DNA from: Roseomonas sp. CECT 9278
Lineage (GTDB): Bacteria; Pseudomonadota; Alphaproteobacteria; Acetobacterales; Acetobacteraceae
Reading direction: 5' to 3'
Length of the DNA: 64,000 nucleotides
Assembly: GCF_918698155.1 (NCBI RefSeq)
Contig: NZ_CAKKLX010000018.1
Span: 26,865-90,864, forward strand
The position numbers and the translations under genes are program-made. Within the stretch, counting starts at the first letter, position 1. Each line of letters starts with the position of its first letter. Positions 18,163 through 29,190 of this stretch are shown here, piece by piece. The notes below the pieces were generated by a model. It had not been told where the DNA came from and made no database searches. It saw nothing but the letters and a program-made list of their open reading frames with translations.

Positions 18163-19737
18163 ATGCCCACCATCATCGGTACCAGCAACAGCGACAACAT
18201 CACGCCCGCCTACCTGTCGTCTGGCGTCACCGGCGGCAGGCCCGACGAGGCCGATGACAGCATCGCCGGCGGCGACGGCAGCGACCAGATCGATGGCGGC
18301 GGCGGCAACGACACCATCGATGGCGGGGACAAGGAAGACTACCTGAAGGGTGGCGCCGGCAATGACAGCCTGGTCGGCGGCAGCTCCGGCGATCGGCTGG
18401 TCGGCGGCGAGGGCCGCGACACCATGAGGGGCGGCGATCACGGCGATCGATACCTTGTCGATACGCTTGGCGACCTGGTGCTGGAGGCACCCGACGGAGG
18501 TCGCGACAAGGTGCAGACCACCCTCGCTGCCTACACGCTGACGGCGAATGTCGAGGACCTGGCCGGCCTTGCCGATACGGGGCAGAGGCTCGCCGGCAAT
18601 GCGCTCGACAACCACATCATCGGCGGCGCCGGCGCGGACACGCTGATCGGCGGGGCTGGCTACGACATCCTTGATGGTGGCGCCGGCGCCGACCGGATGA
18701 TCGGCGGCGCCGAGGGCAACTTCTACTATATCCAGGGGGCCGGGGATGTGGTGGTCGAAGGGCTGAATGGCGGCCACGACCGGGTCGTCTCCACGGTCGC
18801 CGCCTACACCCTTCCGCCGAACGTGGAAGACCTGTTGGCCTGGAACAGCGATCTCCATCCGTCGTCGCTGCCGTTCGATTTCAGCGTCCCGGCCATGCGG
18901 CTGGTCGGCAATGCGCTGAACAATCTCATCGTCGGCGGCTACAGCGCCGACACGCTGGTCGGCGGCAACGGCGCCGATACGTTGATGGGCGAGCTCCCCT
19001 ACGCATCCGGTGTCGGTGGCCAGGCGCGCGGCGCCGCCATCGCGGATGGCGCATTCGTCGACGACCGCCTGCTGGGCGGCGGCGGTGACGACTACTACCT
19101 CGTCGGCGACGGCGACGTGGTGGTGGAAGGGCTGGACATGGGCCGTGACACGGTGGAAGCCGGCCTGGACCACACGCTGGCTGCGAATGTCGAGGTGCTG
19201 GTCCTCGAAGGCTCGTGGGCCTTGAAGGGGACCGGCAACAGGCTGCACAACCTCCTCATCGGAAGCGCGGCCGGCAATGAGTTGGCCGGGCTGCGTGGCG
19301 CCGATTCGCTCGCCGGGCGCGCCGGCGCGGATAGCCTGCTGGGCGGCGAGGGCGCCGATACGCTGAACGGCGGAGCCGGCATTGACGTGCTCACCGGCGG
19401 GTCCGGCGCCGACCGCTTCCGCTTCGATCTCGCGGCCGACAGCGGACCGATGGCGGCCGACCGCATCGCCGACCTCGTCTTCACCGAGGGCGACCGGATC
19501 GACCTGCGGCTGATCGACGCCAATACGCTGCTGTCGGGCGACCAGGCCTTCGCCTGGATCGGCGGCGCGGCCTTCGGTGGCCTGGGCGCCGCCAGCGCCG
19601 GTCAGTTGCGCGTGACGGTGAGCGCGCCGGGCGAATGGCGCGCCGAGGGCGACATCGACGGCAACGGCCTGGCCGACCTGCGGATCGACATCGCCAGCGC
19701 GGGCGGCCCGGGCGCGGGCGGCTGGTTCCTCCTTTAG
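18163..19737 (+). CDS. RTX (hemolysin-type calcium-binding repeat) protein, probable type I secretion substrate
   Basis: 524 residues with no N-terminal signal peptide and many Ca2+-binding nonapeptides of the GGxGxDxLx type (GGGGNDTIDGG, GGAGADTLIGG, GGEGADTLNGG). There are three longer internal repeats, each with a VVEG-x-(n)-GG-x-D-x-V segment, a YTL-x2-NVE-x-L strand region and a GN-x-L-x-N-x-(I/L)-GG block (around residues 100-180, 205-280 and 320-400). The last ~110 residues (RFRFDLAADSG to the Gly/Phe-rich tail) resemble RTX C-terminal secretion regions. No enzyme domain is recognised, so it may be a surface or adhesive protein. The ATG at 18163 (MPTIIGTSNSDN) fits the family start better than an upstream ATG at 18049. 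An AT-rich stretch at 18045-18075 probably holds its promoter. It interrupts the usual amiC/rne adjacency. Confidence 0.82.
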   Translation: MPTIIGTSNSDNITPAYLSSGVTGGRPDEADDSIAGGDGSDQIDGGGGNDTIDGGDKEDYLKGGAGNDSLVGGSSGDRLVGGEGRDTMRGGDHGDRYLVDTLGDLVLEAPDGGRDKVQTTLAAYTLTANVEDLAGLADTGQRLAGNALDNHIIGGAGADTLIGGAGYDILDGGAGADRMIGGAEGNFYYIQGAGDVVVEGLNGGHDRVVSTVAAYTLPPNVEDLLAWNSDLHPSSLPFDFSVPAMRLVGNALNNLIVGGYSADTLVGGNGADTLMGELPYASGVGGQARGAAIADGAFVDDRLLGGGGDDYYLVGDGDVVVEGLDMGRDTVEAGLDHTLAANVEVLVLEGSWALKGTGNRLHNLLIGSAAGNELAGLRGADSLAGRAGADSLLGGEGADTLNGGAGIDVLTGGSGADRFRFDLAADSGPMAADRIADLVFTEGDRIDLRLIDANTLLSGDQAFAWIGGAAFGGLGAASAGQLRVTVSAPGEWRAEGDIDGNGLADLRIDIASAGGPGAGGWFLL

Positions 19738-20275
19738 CGGCTGCCTTTCCCGGCAGGGTTGTGACAACCCCCCTGCATGACTATGGTGACCTGCCCCGGC
19801 GGCTGCCGCTGCGGGCGGAGTCCCGGGCGGGTTCGCCCGGCCAGCGACCCCAGGGCCTGAGGCGGGGCGCGGCCGGATCGGATCATCGGGTGCCCGGCCT
19901 GGAACCGGGGTGGCCATGTTCGGCCCCCAGCGTTCCGTGGCCTGCCGGGCGCCCCTCCTGCCGTCTCCGCCGGCGCGGAACCCGGTGCGTGCATCGCCCG
20001 ACCCGCCCCTTTTGCCGGCGCCGGGCAAGCCGCACCGACTGCCGGCCCGCCTGCGCCTGTGACCGTCGCATTTCCTGCGACCGTCCGAGGGCATCGGGGC
20101 ACGAGACCAGGCGCGCCCACCCCGGGCCCGCACCGCGCCGCGCGCGGACGGGCCCGCCGAGCGAGGATGACGGCAGGCGCATGCCAAAGGACGCAGCGCC
20201 GCCCCATCATCCCCGCCCGGGCCCCGCCAATTCCTTGCGCCGCCGGCCTGGCCGCGGCGCGGAGACCCGCGACCC
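19738..20275. other. Intergenic region upstream of rne
   Basis: 538 bp without a convincing gene; the open frames here have the skew of antisense or out-of-frame reading. It opens with a hairpin 16 bp after the RTX stop (GCAGGGTTG-TGA-CAACCC, 19753-19776, imperfect), a possible terminator without a T run. The rest probably holds the rne promoter and a long rne 5' leader, which in enterobacteria mediates autoregulation; I could not define either here. Confidence 0.5.
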
Positions 20276-23548
<3,273 letters not shown>

Positions 23549-23555
23549 CACGGTC

Positions 23556-23578
23556 GGGGCGGCGCATCTCGCCGCCCC
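23556..23578 (+). terminator. Strong hairpin 3' of rne
   Basis: Perfect 9-bp stem GGGGCGGCG / CGCCGCCCC with a 5-base loop, beginning 7 bp after the rne stop. No T tract follows, so it may act with Rho or as an mRNA 3'-end stabiliser rather than as a simple intrinsic terminator. Confidence 0.5.
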
Positions 23579-23782
23579 GCGGACGGGCGGCGGCGCTCGG
23601 ATCGAGATGCTGGTGAACGCACCGCGCCAGCGCCCTTGGCGCGGGCCGCGGATGGCGGAGATCGCTCCGGCCGCCCGGATGGCGCGACCCGGCGGCCTGG
23701 GTCGTTGCCGGCGCTGCGGCCCGTCGCGATCGCGTGGCGAAGGCACGGTCATCGCGGCCGTGCGCGGCCAGGCGTCGTGGCG

Positions 23783-24436
23783 CTACGGCCCCTCGACCGA
23801 GGCCGCGGCGATCGCCAGCACGATCTCGTCGCGCAGGCGCTTCAACTCCAGCGCCCGCAGCGCGGTCTGCTCCAGCCTGCAGGACAGCCGGTTCGCTTCC
23901 GCCTCGGCCTCCGGCGACAGCGCCGCTTCCGCCGCGCAGACCACGTCGCGATAGCCCGGGAAGGCGCGCTGGGCCCGGCGCAGCGCCTCCAGCGCCGCGC
24001 CGGTCGCCAGCAGGCCGAGCTCGCGCTGCCAGCGGTCGAGCTGCTGCTGCCAGATGGCGGTCTCGACCAGCGCGCAGACCTGCAGGGGCTGCGGGCGACC
24101 GGGCAGCGCGGGCAGTCGCGCGACCAGCAGGCCTTCGCCGGGTTCGCCCTGGCAGGTCGCGGCGATGCGCCAGGCGCAGCGCCCGAAGGCGGCGCGCGGC
24201 GGATGCGCCAGTGCCGCCAGGGTGCAGGCCTCGATCCAGGCGCGCTCGGCGGCATGGGGGCGGGTGGCGTCGGGGGTGCGCTGCGCGGCGGCGGGCAGCG
24301 CCAAGGCCACCGCGAGGGGCAGCACCGCGACGCCCGCGCCACCATGGCGCCGCGCGGCGCCAGCCGGGGGCCGCGATGGCGTGGCCCCGCCGTGCCGGGT
24401 GCCGCCCCGGACCCGCCCTTCGCCACGACACGCCAT
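23783..24436 (-). CDS. Secreted LprI/DUF1311-like lysozyme-inhibitor-type protein
   Basis: About 217 residues, exported: a basic start then the hydrophobic run VAVLPLAVALALPAAA before QRTPD. The mature part has the DUF1311/LprI pattern: spaced cysteines, the core ALEALRRAQRAFPGYRDVVC (the L-R-x-A-Q-R-A-W/F-x-x-Y-R-D-x-x-C motif), and a closing CRLEQTALRALELKRL helix. LprI-like proteins bind or inhibit lysozyme in some bacteria; that activity is an inference here. The ATG at 24434-24436 is the furthest plausible start and gives a long n-region; a start closer to the hydrophobic run is possible. It converges on rne and is divergent from the repeat protein at 24505, with only 68 bp between the starts. 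Confidence 0.7.
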   Translation of the reverse strand: MACRGEGRVRGGTRHGGATPSRPPAGAARRHGGAGVAVLPLAVALALPAAAQRTPDATRPHAAERAWIEACTLAALAHPPRAAFGRCAWRIAATCQGEPGEGLLVARLPALPGRPQPLQVCALVETAIWQQQLDRWQRELGLLATGAALEALRRAQRAFPGYRDVVCAAEAALSPEAEAEANRLSCRLEQTALRALELKRLRDEIVLAIAAASVEGP

Positions 24437-24504
24437 GCGGCCCGTGATCCCTTCCCGACGGGTCAACGTCTCGTTCACCCGGCCGGCGTCATCATGGCGC
24501 ATCC

Positions 24505-25149
24505 ATGCGTTCCCTGCCTGCCCTGATCGCCGCCCTGATGATCGTCGCGCCGGTGGCGCGCGCCAACGACATCGCGCCGATGGCGCGCTCGAACGGTATC
24601 GCGCCGGTGGCGCGCGCCAACGACATCGCGCCGGTGGGGCGCGCCAACGACATCGCGCCGGTGGGGCGCGCGAACGACATCGCGCCGGTGGCGCGCGCGA
24701 ACGCCCCCGCGCCGGTGGCGCACGCGAACGACATCGCGCCGGCGGCGCGCGCCAACGACATCGTGCCGGTGGCGCGCGCGAACGCCCCCGCGCCAGCGTC
24801 GCACGCCACCGCACCGACGCCGGTGACGCGTTCCAGCGACCCCGCGCAGGTCGCCCATGCGGCGGAGGCGTCGGCCATCGCGCATGCCGACGATGCGGCG
24901 CCGCGCCTGTGCATCGCGCGCTTCGTCCCGAACGATCCGTTGCCGCTCGAACGCCGCTTCATCGGCCTGCTCACCGGCGATGGCTGCGCTGCCGGCGACC
25001 TGCTGCACTTCACCTTCGTGGGCGAGAGCCTGGCCGCCGCCGTCGCCGCGCGCCATTGCCGCTTCGACCGCCCGGTGCTGCTCGACCGCGGGGAGGAGAC
25101 GCATCTGGTCTGCGTCTGGCAGGGCACGATGCGCAACGCGCGCCCCTAG
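24505..25149 (+). CDS. Secreted protein with nine-residue IAPVARAND tandem repeats
   Basis: 214 residues, no family recognised. It starts with a signal peptide (MRSLPALIAALMIVAPVARA, cleavage expected after ARA). From residue 23 to 130 there are twelve units of nine residues close to IAPVARAND; later units degenerate (PAPASHATA, PTPVTRSSD, PAQVAHAAE). The unit already appears inside the signal peptide as APVARAND, so the array seems to have grown out of the cleavage junction. The C-terminal ~84 residues form a small domain with four cysteines (LCIARFVPNDPLPLERRF ... RHCRFDRP ... HLVCVWQGT). The final TAG is supplied by the first bases of repeat A copy 2, so the 3' end may have been set by that repeat. 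Function unknown; periplasmic or secreted. Confidence 0.7.
   Translation: MRSLPALIAALMIVAPVARANDIAPMARSNGIAPVARANDIAPVGRANDIAPVGRANDIAPVARANAPAPVAHANDIAPAARANDIVPVARANAPAPASHATAPTPVTRSSDPAQVAHAAEASAIAHADDAAPRLCIARFVPNDPLPLERRFIGLLTGDGCAAGDLLHFTFVGESLAAAVAARHCRFDRPVLLDRGEETHLVCVWQGTMRNARP
24547..24894 (+). repeat. 27-bp coding minisatellite (IAPVARAND repeats)
   Basis: Thirteen 27-bp units, counting the one in the signal peptide; the consensus is close to ATCGCGCCGGTGGCGCGCGC plus CAACGAC. The first six to eight units are almost identical at DNA level and the last four are diverged, as expected for expansion from the 5' side. Confidence 0.85.
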
Positions 25150-25252
25150 AGCAGATCGCGTTCAGATGGGGTCATCTGAACGCGTGAAGATGCTCTCAAG
25201 ACAAGAGGCTAGAGCCTGCGAAGTGAGCGCGAGCGAACGCAGCATGCTCCAG
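25146..25252 (+). repeat. Dispersed palindromic repeat family A, copy 2
   Basis: Starts CTAGAGCAGATCGCGTTCAG and ends GCAGCATGCTCCAG; inside are TCATCTGAACGCGTGAAGAT and GAGGCTAGAGCCTGCGAAGT. It matches copy 1 at about 85% by eye. Its second to fourth bases form the TAG stop of the upstream gene. Immediately after it, 25255-25290 forms a further hairpin (GCCGATC ... GATCGGC) with related sequence. Confidence 0.8.
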
Positions 25253-25387
25253 AGCCGATCCCGATCAGATGGAATCGGTCGATCGGCTGAAGGTGCTTCC
25301 AAAGCCAAGGCCCTGAGGCCGATGCGGCGCGCCGAATCCGCCCTGGCGCCCGGCATGCAGCATCGCCACCGCGCCCCATCCGCCGCG

Positions 25388-25762
25388 CTACCCGTCCGCG
25401 TGCCGGGCCGCCCGCCGCAGCACCGCGCACAGCCGCGAAAACCCCAGCCAGAACCCGCCATGCTCCGGCGCCTGCTCCGGCCGCCCGCCGAAGGACGGCT
25501 CGCCCCGCCGCAGCAGCGCGAGCCGCGCCTCGAAGCGCCCCCGCATGTTCTCCAGGAAGCCGCCGCTCGCGCCCAGGTACTGTTCCAGCAGCTCGGTCGC
25601 GAGTGCGATCTCGACCGCCGCCTGCCCCTCCGTCGTGAACCGCTTGAGCGCGCGGCTTTCCTCGGCCAGCGCCAGGTGCAGCCGGTGCAGTTCCTGAATG
25701 TGGCGGGCGATGCGCCCGCGCGCCTCGCGCTCCGCCTCGGTGATGGCGTGGGTCTGGTCCAT
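25388..25762 (-). CDS. Hypothetical small helical protein
   Basis: 124 residues, no family recognised. The ATG at 25760-25762 gives a hydrophilic, mainly helical protein (MDQTHAITEAEREARGRIA, then LHLALAEESRALKRFTTEG and ALATELLEQYLGASGGFL), ending in a basic tail (SRLCAVLRRAARHADG). There is no signal peptide and one cysteine. Heptad-like spacing of Leu/Ala in the first 70 residues suggests a helical bundle. It stands alone, between repeat A copy 2 and a divergent gene at 26033. The codon pattern looks coding, but the evidence is modest. Confidence 0.55.
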   Translation of the reverse strand: MDQTHAITEAEREARGRIARHIQELHRLHLALAEESRALKRFTTEGQAAVEIALATELLEQYLGASGGFLENMRGRFEARLALLRRGEPSFGGRPEQAPEHGGFWLGFSRLCAVLRRAARHADG

Positions 25763-26032
25763 GGACGGCCTCCAGCCCGCAGCTTGGCGGATCGCCCATG
25801 AAGCGGCGGTGAAGACGCGACCGGAGGCGTGGCGCGGTCCTCCATCTTCCCCGCCCGATGCGCCCCGTCGTAGGACGGCGTGAACGCGCAGCGCGACCGG
25901 CCGGCCCGCCGCGGAGCGGCAACCGTGATGGGGCCTACCGCGGCGCGGCAACCGCGAAAGCATCCACCGCGGCGCGGCAACCACCACACGCCACGCCCCA
26001 GCGCGGCACCACGGCACGGCGGAGCACCACCC
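25763..26032. other. Intergenic region with a short degenerate repeat
   Basis: 270 bp between divergent genes. It contains three copies of a 15-17-bp word close to CCGCGGCGCGGCAACC at about 25909, 25937 and 25967, spaced about 28-30 bp. Nothing else was recognised. GGAG at 26021-26024 is the ribosome site of the next gene. Confidence 0.5.
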
Positions 26033-26641
26033 ATGCGGATCGACACCATCGCGCAGCTCGAGGCGCTGTACGGCACCCCCAACCTCGCCTCCACCGCCAA
26101 GGTCGCGGACCGCATCACGCCGGACTACGGCCGCCTGATCGCCGCCTCGCCCTTCCTGATGCTCGCCACCGCCGGGCCCGAGGGGCTCGACTGCTCGCCC
26201 CGCGGCGACGCCCACGGCCTGGTGCGCATCGACGGCGACCGCACCCTGCTGCTGCCCGACCGCCGCGGCAACAACCGCGCCGACAGCCTGCGCAACATCA
26301 TCCGCGACCCGCGCGTGGCCCTGCTGTTCCTGATCCCGGGCGCGGGCACCACGCTGCGCGTGAACGGGCGCGCGCACCTCACGACAGCACCCGACCTGCT
26401 CGCCTCCTTCGCGGTGGACGGCGCGGCGCCACGCTGCGTCGTGGTGATCGACGTCGAGGAAGCCTATTTCCAATGCGCCCGCGCGGTGCTGCGCGCAGGG
26501 CTGTGGGACAGCGCGCGCCATGTCGATCCGGCGTCGCTGCCGACGCCGGGGGCGATCCTGGCGACCATGAGCGGCGGGACGACCGGGGGCGAGAGCTACG
26601 ACAGGGAGTGGCCGGGCAGGGCCGCCAGGACGATGTGGTGA
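26033..26641 (+). CDS. Pyridoxamine 5'-phosphate oxidase-family (FMN-binding split barrel) protein
   Basis: 202 residues. The pattern ASPFLMLATAGPEGLDCSPRGD, then LVRIDGDRTLLLPDRRGNNR and NIIRDPRVALLFLIPG, is that of the MSMEG_1061-type branch of the PNPOx-like FMN/F420 split-barrel family. The RRGNNR segment is typical of the cofactor-binding site. Such proteins reduce or oxidise small molecules; the substrate is unknown. The ATG at 26033 has GGAG at 8-bp spacing. It converges on the isonitrile hydratase-like gene, with tandem GC hairpins between. Cytoplasmic; no signal peptide. Confidence 0.82.
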   Translation: MRIDTIAQLEALYGTPNLASTAKVADRITPDYGRLIAASPFLMLATAGPEGLDCSPRGDAHGLVRIDGDRTLLLPDRRGNNRADSLRNIIRDPRVALLFLIPGAGTTLRVNGRAHLTTAPDLLASFAVDGAAPRCVVVIDVEEAYFQCARAVLRAGLWDSARHVDPASLPTPGAILATMSGGTTGGESYDREWPGRAARTMW

Positions 26642-26647
26642 GGGCGA

Positions 26648-26700
26648 CGGAGGGGCGCCGCCCCTCCGGACCACCCCGCCAGGGGGCGACGGCCCCCTGG
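26648..26700. terminator. Tandem GC hairpins between convergent genes
   Basis: Two back-to-back inverted repeats: CGGAGGGGCGCCGCCCCTCCG (26648-26668) and CCAGGGGGCGACGGCCCCCTGG (26679-26700). They lie 7 bp after the 26641 stop and 19 bp before the opposing stop at 26719, and could serve both genes. The same style of element occurs at 31160-31213. Confidence 0.55.
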
Positions 26701-26718
26701 ACCGCGATCCAAGGGGGC

Positions 26719-27405
26719 CTAGCCGAGGCGGGCGGCGACGCGGGCGACCAGCGCCTCGCGCTCGGCGCGCATGCCGGCGCCACGCGCCTTGGCGGCGGCC
26801 AGCACACCGGCCGGCGCGGTCTCCGGCGACCCGGCATCGAAGGGCGGCGCCGGCGCGTATTCGATCTGCAGCTGGATCGCCTGCGCCACCTCGGGTGAGG
26901 CGAGCTCCGCCGCCAGGGACAGCGCGAAATCGATGCCCGCGGTCACCCCGCCGCCGGTGACGAACCGGCCATCGCGCACCACCCGCGCGTGCTCCGGCAC
27001 GGCGCCGAGCGCGGCCAGGAAATCATGGCTCGCCCAATGCGTCGTCGCCCGCCTGCCCTTCAGCAGCCCGGCCGCACCCAGCACCAGCGCGCCGGTGCAC
27101 ACCGACGTCACGAAGCGCGCGCCCTCGGCCTGCCGGCGCAGGAAGGCCAGCACCTCCTCGTCCTCCATGAGCGCCGCCACGCCCGGGCCGCCGGGCACGC
27201 AGACCACATCCAGCTGCGGGCAGTCCGCGAAGCTCATGTCGGGCAGCATCGCGAGGCCGGTGTCGGAGGTCACCGGATCGCGCGTCTTCCACACCAGGTG
27301 GACGACGCCGCCGGGAATCCGGGACAGCACCTCGAACGGCCCGGTCATGTCGAGCTGCGTCAGCCGCGGGAACAGCAGCAGGCCGAAGCGGAGCGGCGTG
27401 GTCAT
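26719..27405 (-). CDS. inhA: Isonitrile hydratase-like DJ-1/PfpI family protein
   Basis: 228 residues, the same length as Pseudomonas isonitrile hydratase (InhA), which turns isonitriles into N-substituted formamides. Strong shared segments are the N-terminal FGLLLFPRLTQLDMTGPFEV, the LDVVCVPGGPGVAALMED loop, and the nucleophile elbow VTSVCTGALVLGAAGLLKG with its active-site Cys. ATTHWASHDFLAALGA, TGGGVTAGIDFALSLAAEL and LQIEYAPAPPFDAGSP follow. The ATG at 27403-27405 matches the family start. It is divergent from the metallophosphoesterase gene. DJ-1 relatives also include transcriptional regulators, but there is no AraC domain here. Assignment to the InhA branch is from remembered family sequence. 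Confidence 0.8.
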   Translation of the reverse strand: MTTPLRFGLLLFPRLTQLDMTGPFEVLSRIPGGVVHLVWKTRDPVTSDTGLAMLPDMSFADCPQLDVVCVPGGPGVAALMEDEEVLAFLRRQAEGARFVTSVCTGALVLGAAGLLKGRRATTHWASHDFLAALGAVPEHARVVRDGRFVTGGGVTAGIDFALSLAAELASPEVAQAIQLQIEYAPAPPFDAGSPETAPAGVLAAAKARGAGMRAEREALVARVAARLG

Positions 27406-27515
27406 GGCGGGGGGTCCTCCTGGGCGCGGCAGGCTGGCATGCGCGGGCGCGGGCGCCAATGGCGGGACAGGCACGCCCTGGCGTAGCCTTGGCGGCACGG
27501 TCAGGGAAGGACGCC

Positions 27516-28253
27516 ATGCGCCTCGCGGTGATCTCCGACATCCACGGCAACCTGCCGGCGCTGGACGCCGTGCTGGCCGACATCGACAGCCGCGCGGTGG
27601 ACGCCGTCGTCAACCTCGGCGACTGCGTGACCGGGCCGCTCTGGCCGAAGGAGACCTTCGCGCGGCTGGTCGCGATCGACCTGCCCACGGTGCGCGGCAA
27701 CCACGACCGCTGGATCGTGGACATGCCGCAGGACAAGCTCTCCGCCGCCGGGCGCCACGCGCGCGATGCCCTGTCATCCAGCGAACGCGCCTGGCTGCAC
27801 GCGCTGCCGGCGACGCTGGAGGTGGCGCCGGAAATCCTCGCGGTGCACGGCACGCCCACCGACGACAGCACCTACCTGCTCGAGGACCAGGTCGATGGCC
27901 GGCTGGTGCCGGCGGCGCGCGCCACGGTGGCGGCGCGGCTTGGCGATGCGGCGCGGCCTGGCGTGGTGCTGTGCGGGCACAGCCATCGCCAGGCGCTGGT
28001 GCAGGGGCCGGGCGGCGCGGTGGTCCTGAACCCCGGCAGCGTCGGCTGCCCCGCCTTCGCCGACAGCCCGGCGGCGCCGACCCTGGAATTCCGCTCCCCC
28101 CATGCGCGCTACGCCATCCTGACGCTGCGCCATGGCCAGTGGGGCGCCGAGATGTTCGCGATCGACTACGACTGGGGCGCGGCCGCGCGCCGCGCCGCGG
28201 AGAACGGGCGCGCGGACTGGGCGGCCATGCTGGCGACCGGCGCGGTCGGCTGA
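27516..28253 (+). CDS. Metallophosphoesterase (YfcE/MJ0936-type phosphodiesterase fold)
   Basis: 245-residue soluble protein with the calcineurin-like two-metal motifs in order: AVISDIHGNLPALDAVL (D-x-H-G-N), VVNLGDCVTG (G-D), TVRGNHDRW (G-N-H-D), ILAVHGTP (H-G), and VVLCGHSHRQAL (G-H-S-H) with LNPGSVGCPA. All expected metal ligands are present, so it should be active; small phosphodiester or phosphomonoester substrates are typical. The ATG at 27516 has AGGGAAGG 7 bp upstream. The gene stands alone and is divergent from the inhA-like gene. The specific substrate cannot be read. Confidence 0.87.
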   Translation: MRLAVISDIHGNLPALDAVLADIDSRAVDAVVNLGDCVTGPLWPKETFARLVAIDLPTVRGNHDRWIVDMPQDKLSAAGRHARDALSSSERAWLHALPATLEVAPEILAVHGTPTDDSTYLLEDQVDGRLVPAARATVAARLGDAARPGVVLCGHSHRQALVQGPGGAVVLNPGSVGCPAFADSPAAPTLEFRSPHARYAILTLRHGQWGAEMFAIDYDWGAAARRAAENGRADWAAMLATGAVG

Positions 28254-28502
28254 TGCCCTGGGCTGTGCGACGCCCGCCGGGCGGCGGTGGCGCGTGCCGG
28301 GGCGATGGTGCGCCTCGGGCGCGGCCGCGGCATCGGGCCGCGAGGCCGCTTGAGAATGCGCCGAGCGGCGTGTTCCGCGGTCCGGCACCGACCCTCTCAA
28401 ACGGTCTCCGAGCCGCGCGCCTGCGGTCTGACGCCGCGGGATCGACCCCGTGGCATCGTGCAGTCAGGCCCGGTGGCCCGGGCGCGCCGCGCGCGATGCG
28501 CA

Positions 28503-28548
28503 ATGCCAGCAGCGCGCGCTGCGCGATGCCAGCAGCGCGCGCTGCGCG
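28503..28548. repeat. Two tandem 23-bp repeats
   Basis: ATGCCAGCAGCGCGCGCTGC plus GCG occurs twice in direct succession, each unit centred on the palindrome CAGCGCGCGCTG. It is in the 298-bp gap (28254-28551) between the metallophosphoesterase and TIGR04282 genes; the rest of that gap holds no gene I can support. Confidence 0.7.
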
Positions 28549-28551
28549 ACG

Positions 28552-29139
28552 TCAGGGGCCGCGTCGCAGCGCCGCCAGGTCCTCGGCCGTGTCCACGTCC
28601 CGCAATTCGCGCAGCAGCGCCACGCGCCGGCCGCGGAAGTTCCGCAGCGTGTCGGCCAGCGCATGCGGGCCGGACCAACGGACGCCCGCGAAGGGCCGCG
28701 CAGGCCGCCGCGGGCCCATGCCGACCAGCCAGTAGCCGCCATCCTCGGCCGGGCCGAACACCGCATCGGCGCGCCCCAAGGCCCGAAACGCCGCGGCGAT
28801 GTCGGCCGGGCGGAGGTCCGGGATGTCGCTGCCCGCCAGCACCACGACCCGGTGCGGCCGCATCGCCCGCTCCATGCGCGCGCCCAGGTCGCCGCGGGCC
28901 TGGCCGATGCGCGGCGTGCCGCGTGGCACGAAGCGGGACCATACGGCGCGCGCGCCCGGCGGCGTGGTCGCCACCAGCGTGCGCCAGCGCCGGTCGCGCG
29001 CGATGGGCCGCGCCACGGCCGCCAGCGTGCCCGCGTAGAAGCGCAAGGCCGCGCGGTCGCCCAGCCCCGCCGCCAACCGGCGCTTCACGGTGCCCAGGCG
29101 CGGGGCGCGGGCGAACAGGATCACGACGGGGCGGGGCAT
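28552..29139 (-). CDS. TIGR04282-type glycosyltransferase (arsenosugar-associated family)
   Basis: 195 residues, GT-A-like nucleotidyltransferase fold: VVILFARAPRLGTVKRRLAA at the N-terminus (the K-R-L-A motif of this family), VVVLAGSDIPDLRPADIAAA with the S-D-x-P signature, and AVFGPAEDGGYWLVGMG with the E-D-G-G-Y-W block. These are the marks of family TIGR04282, which is often next to TIGR04283 and the radical SAM enzyme ArsS; the actual sugar substrate is not proven. The ATG at 29137-29139 was chosen because the preceding eleven residues do not fit the family. It lies 51 bp downstream of the TIGR04283 gene on the same strand, so probably one transcript. No ArsS gene is in the window. Confidence 0.82.
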   Translation of the reverse strand: MPRPVVILFARAPRLGTVKRRLAAGLGDRAALRFYAGTLAAVARPIARDRRWRTLVATTPPGARAVWSRFVPRGTPRIGQARGDLGARMERAMRPHRVVVLAGSDIPDLRPADIAAAFRALGRADAVFGPAEDGGYWLVGMGPRRPARPFAGVRWSGPHALADTLRNFRGRRVALLRELRDVDTAEDLAALRRGP

Positions 29140-29190
29140 CGGGGCACAGGACAGCGCATCGCCGCGCGGCACGCCAGGGCGGACAAGGGC

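Noticed and set aside
28503..28548. CRISPR array or attachment site
   Set aside because: Only two contiguous 23-bp units, no spacer, no integrase nearby.
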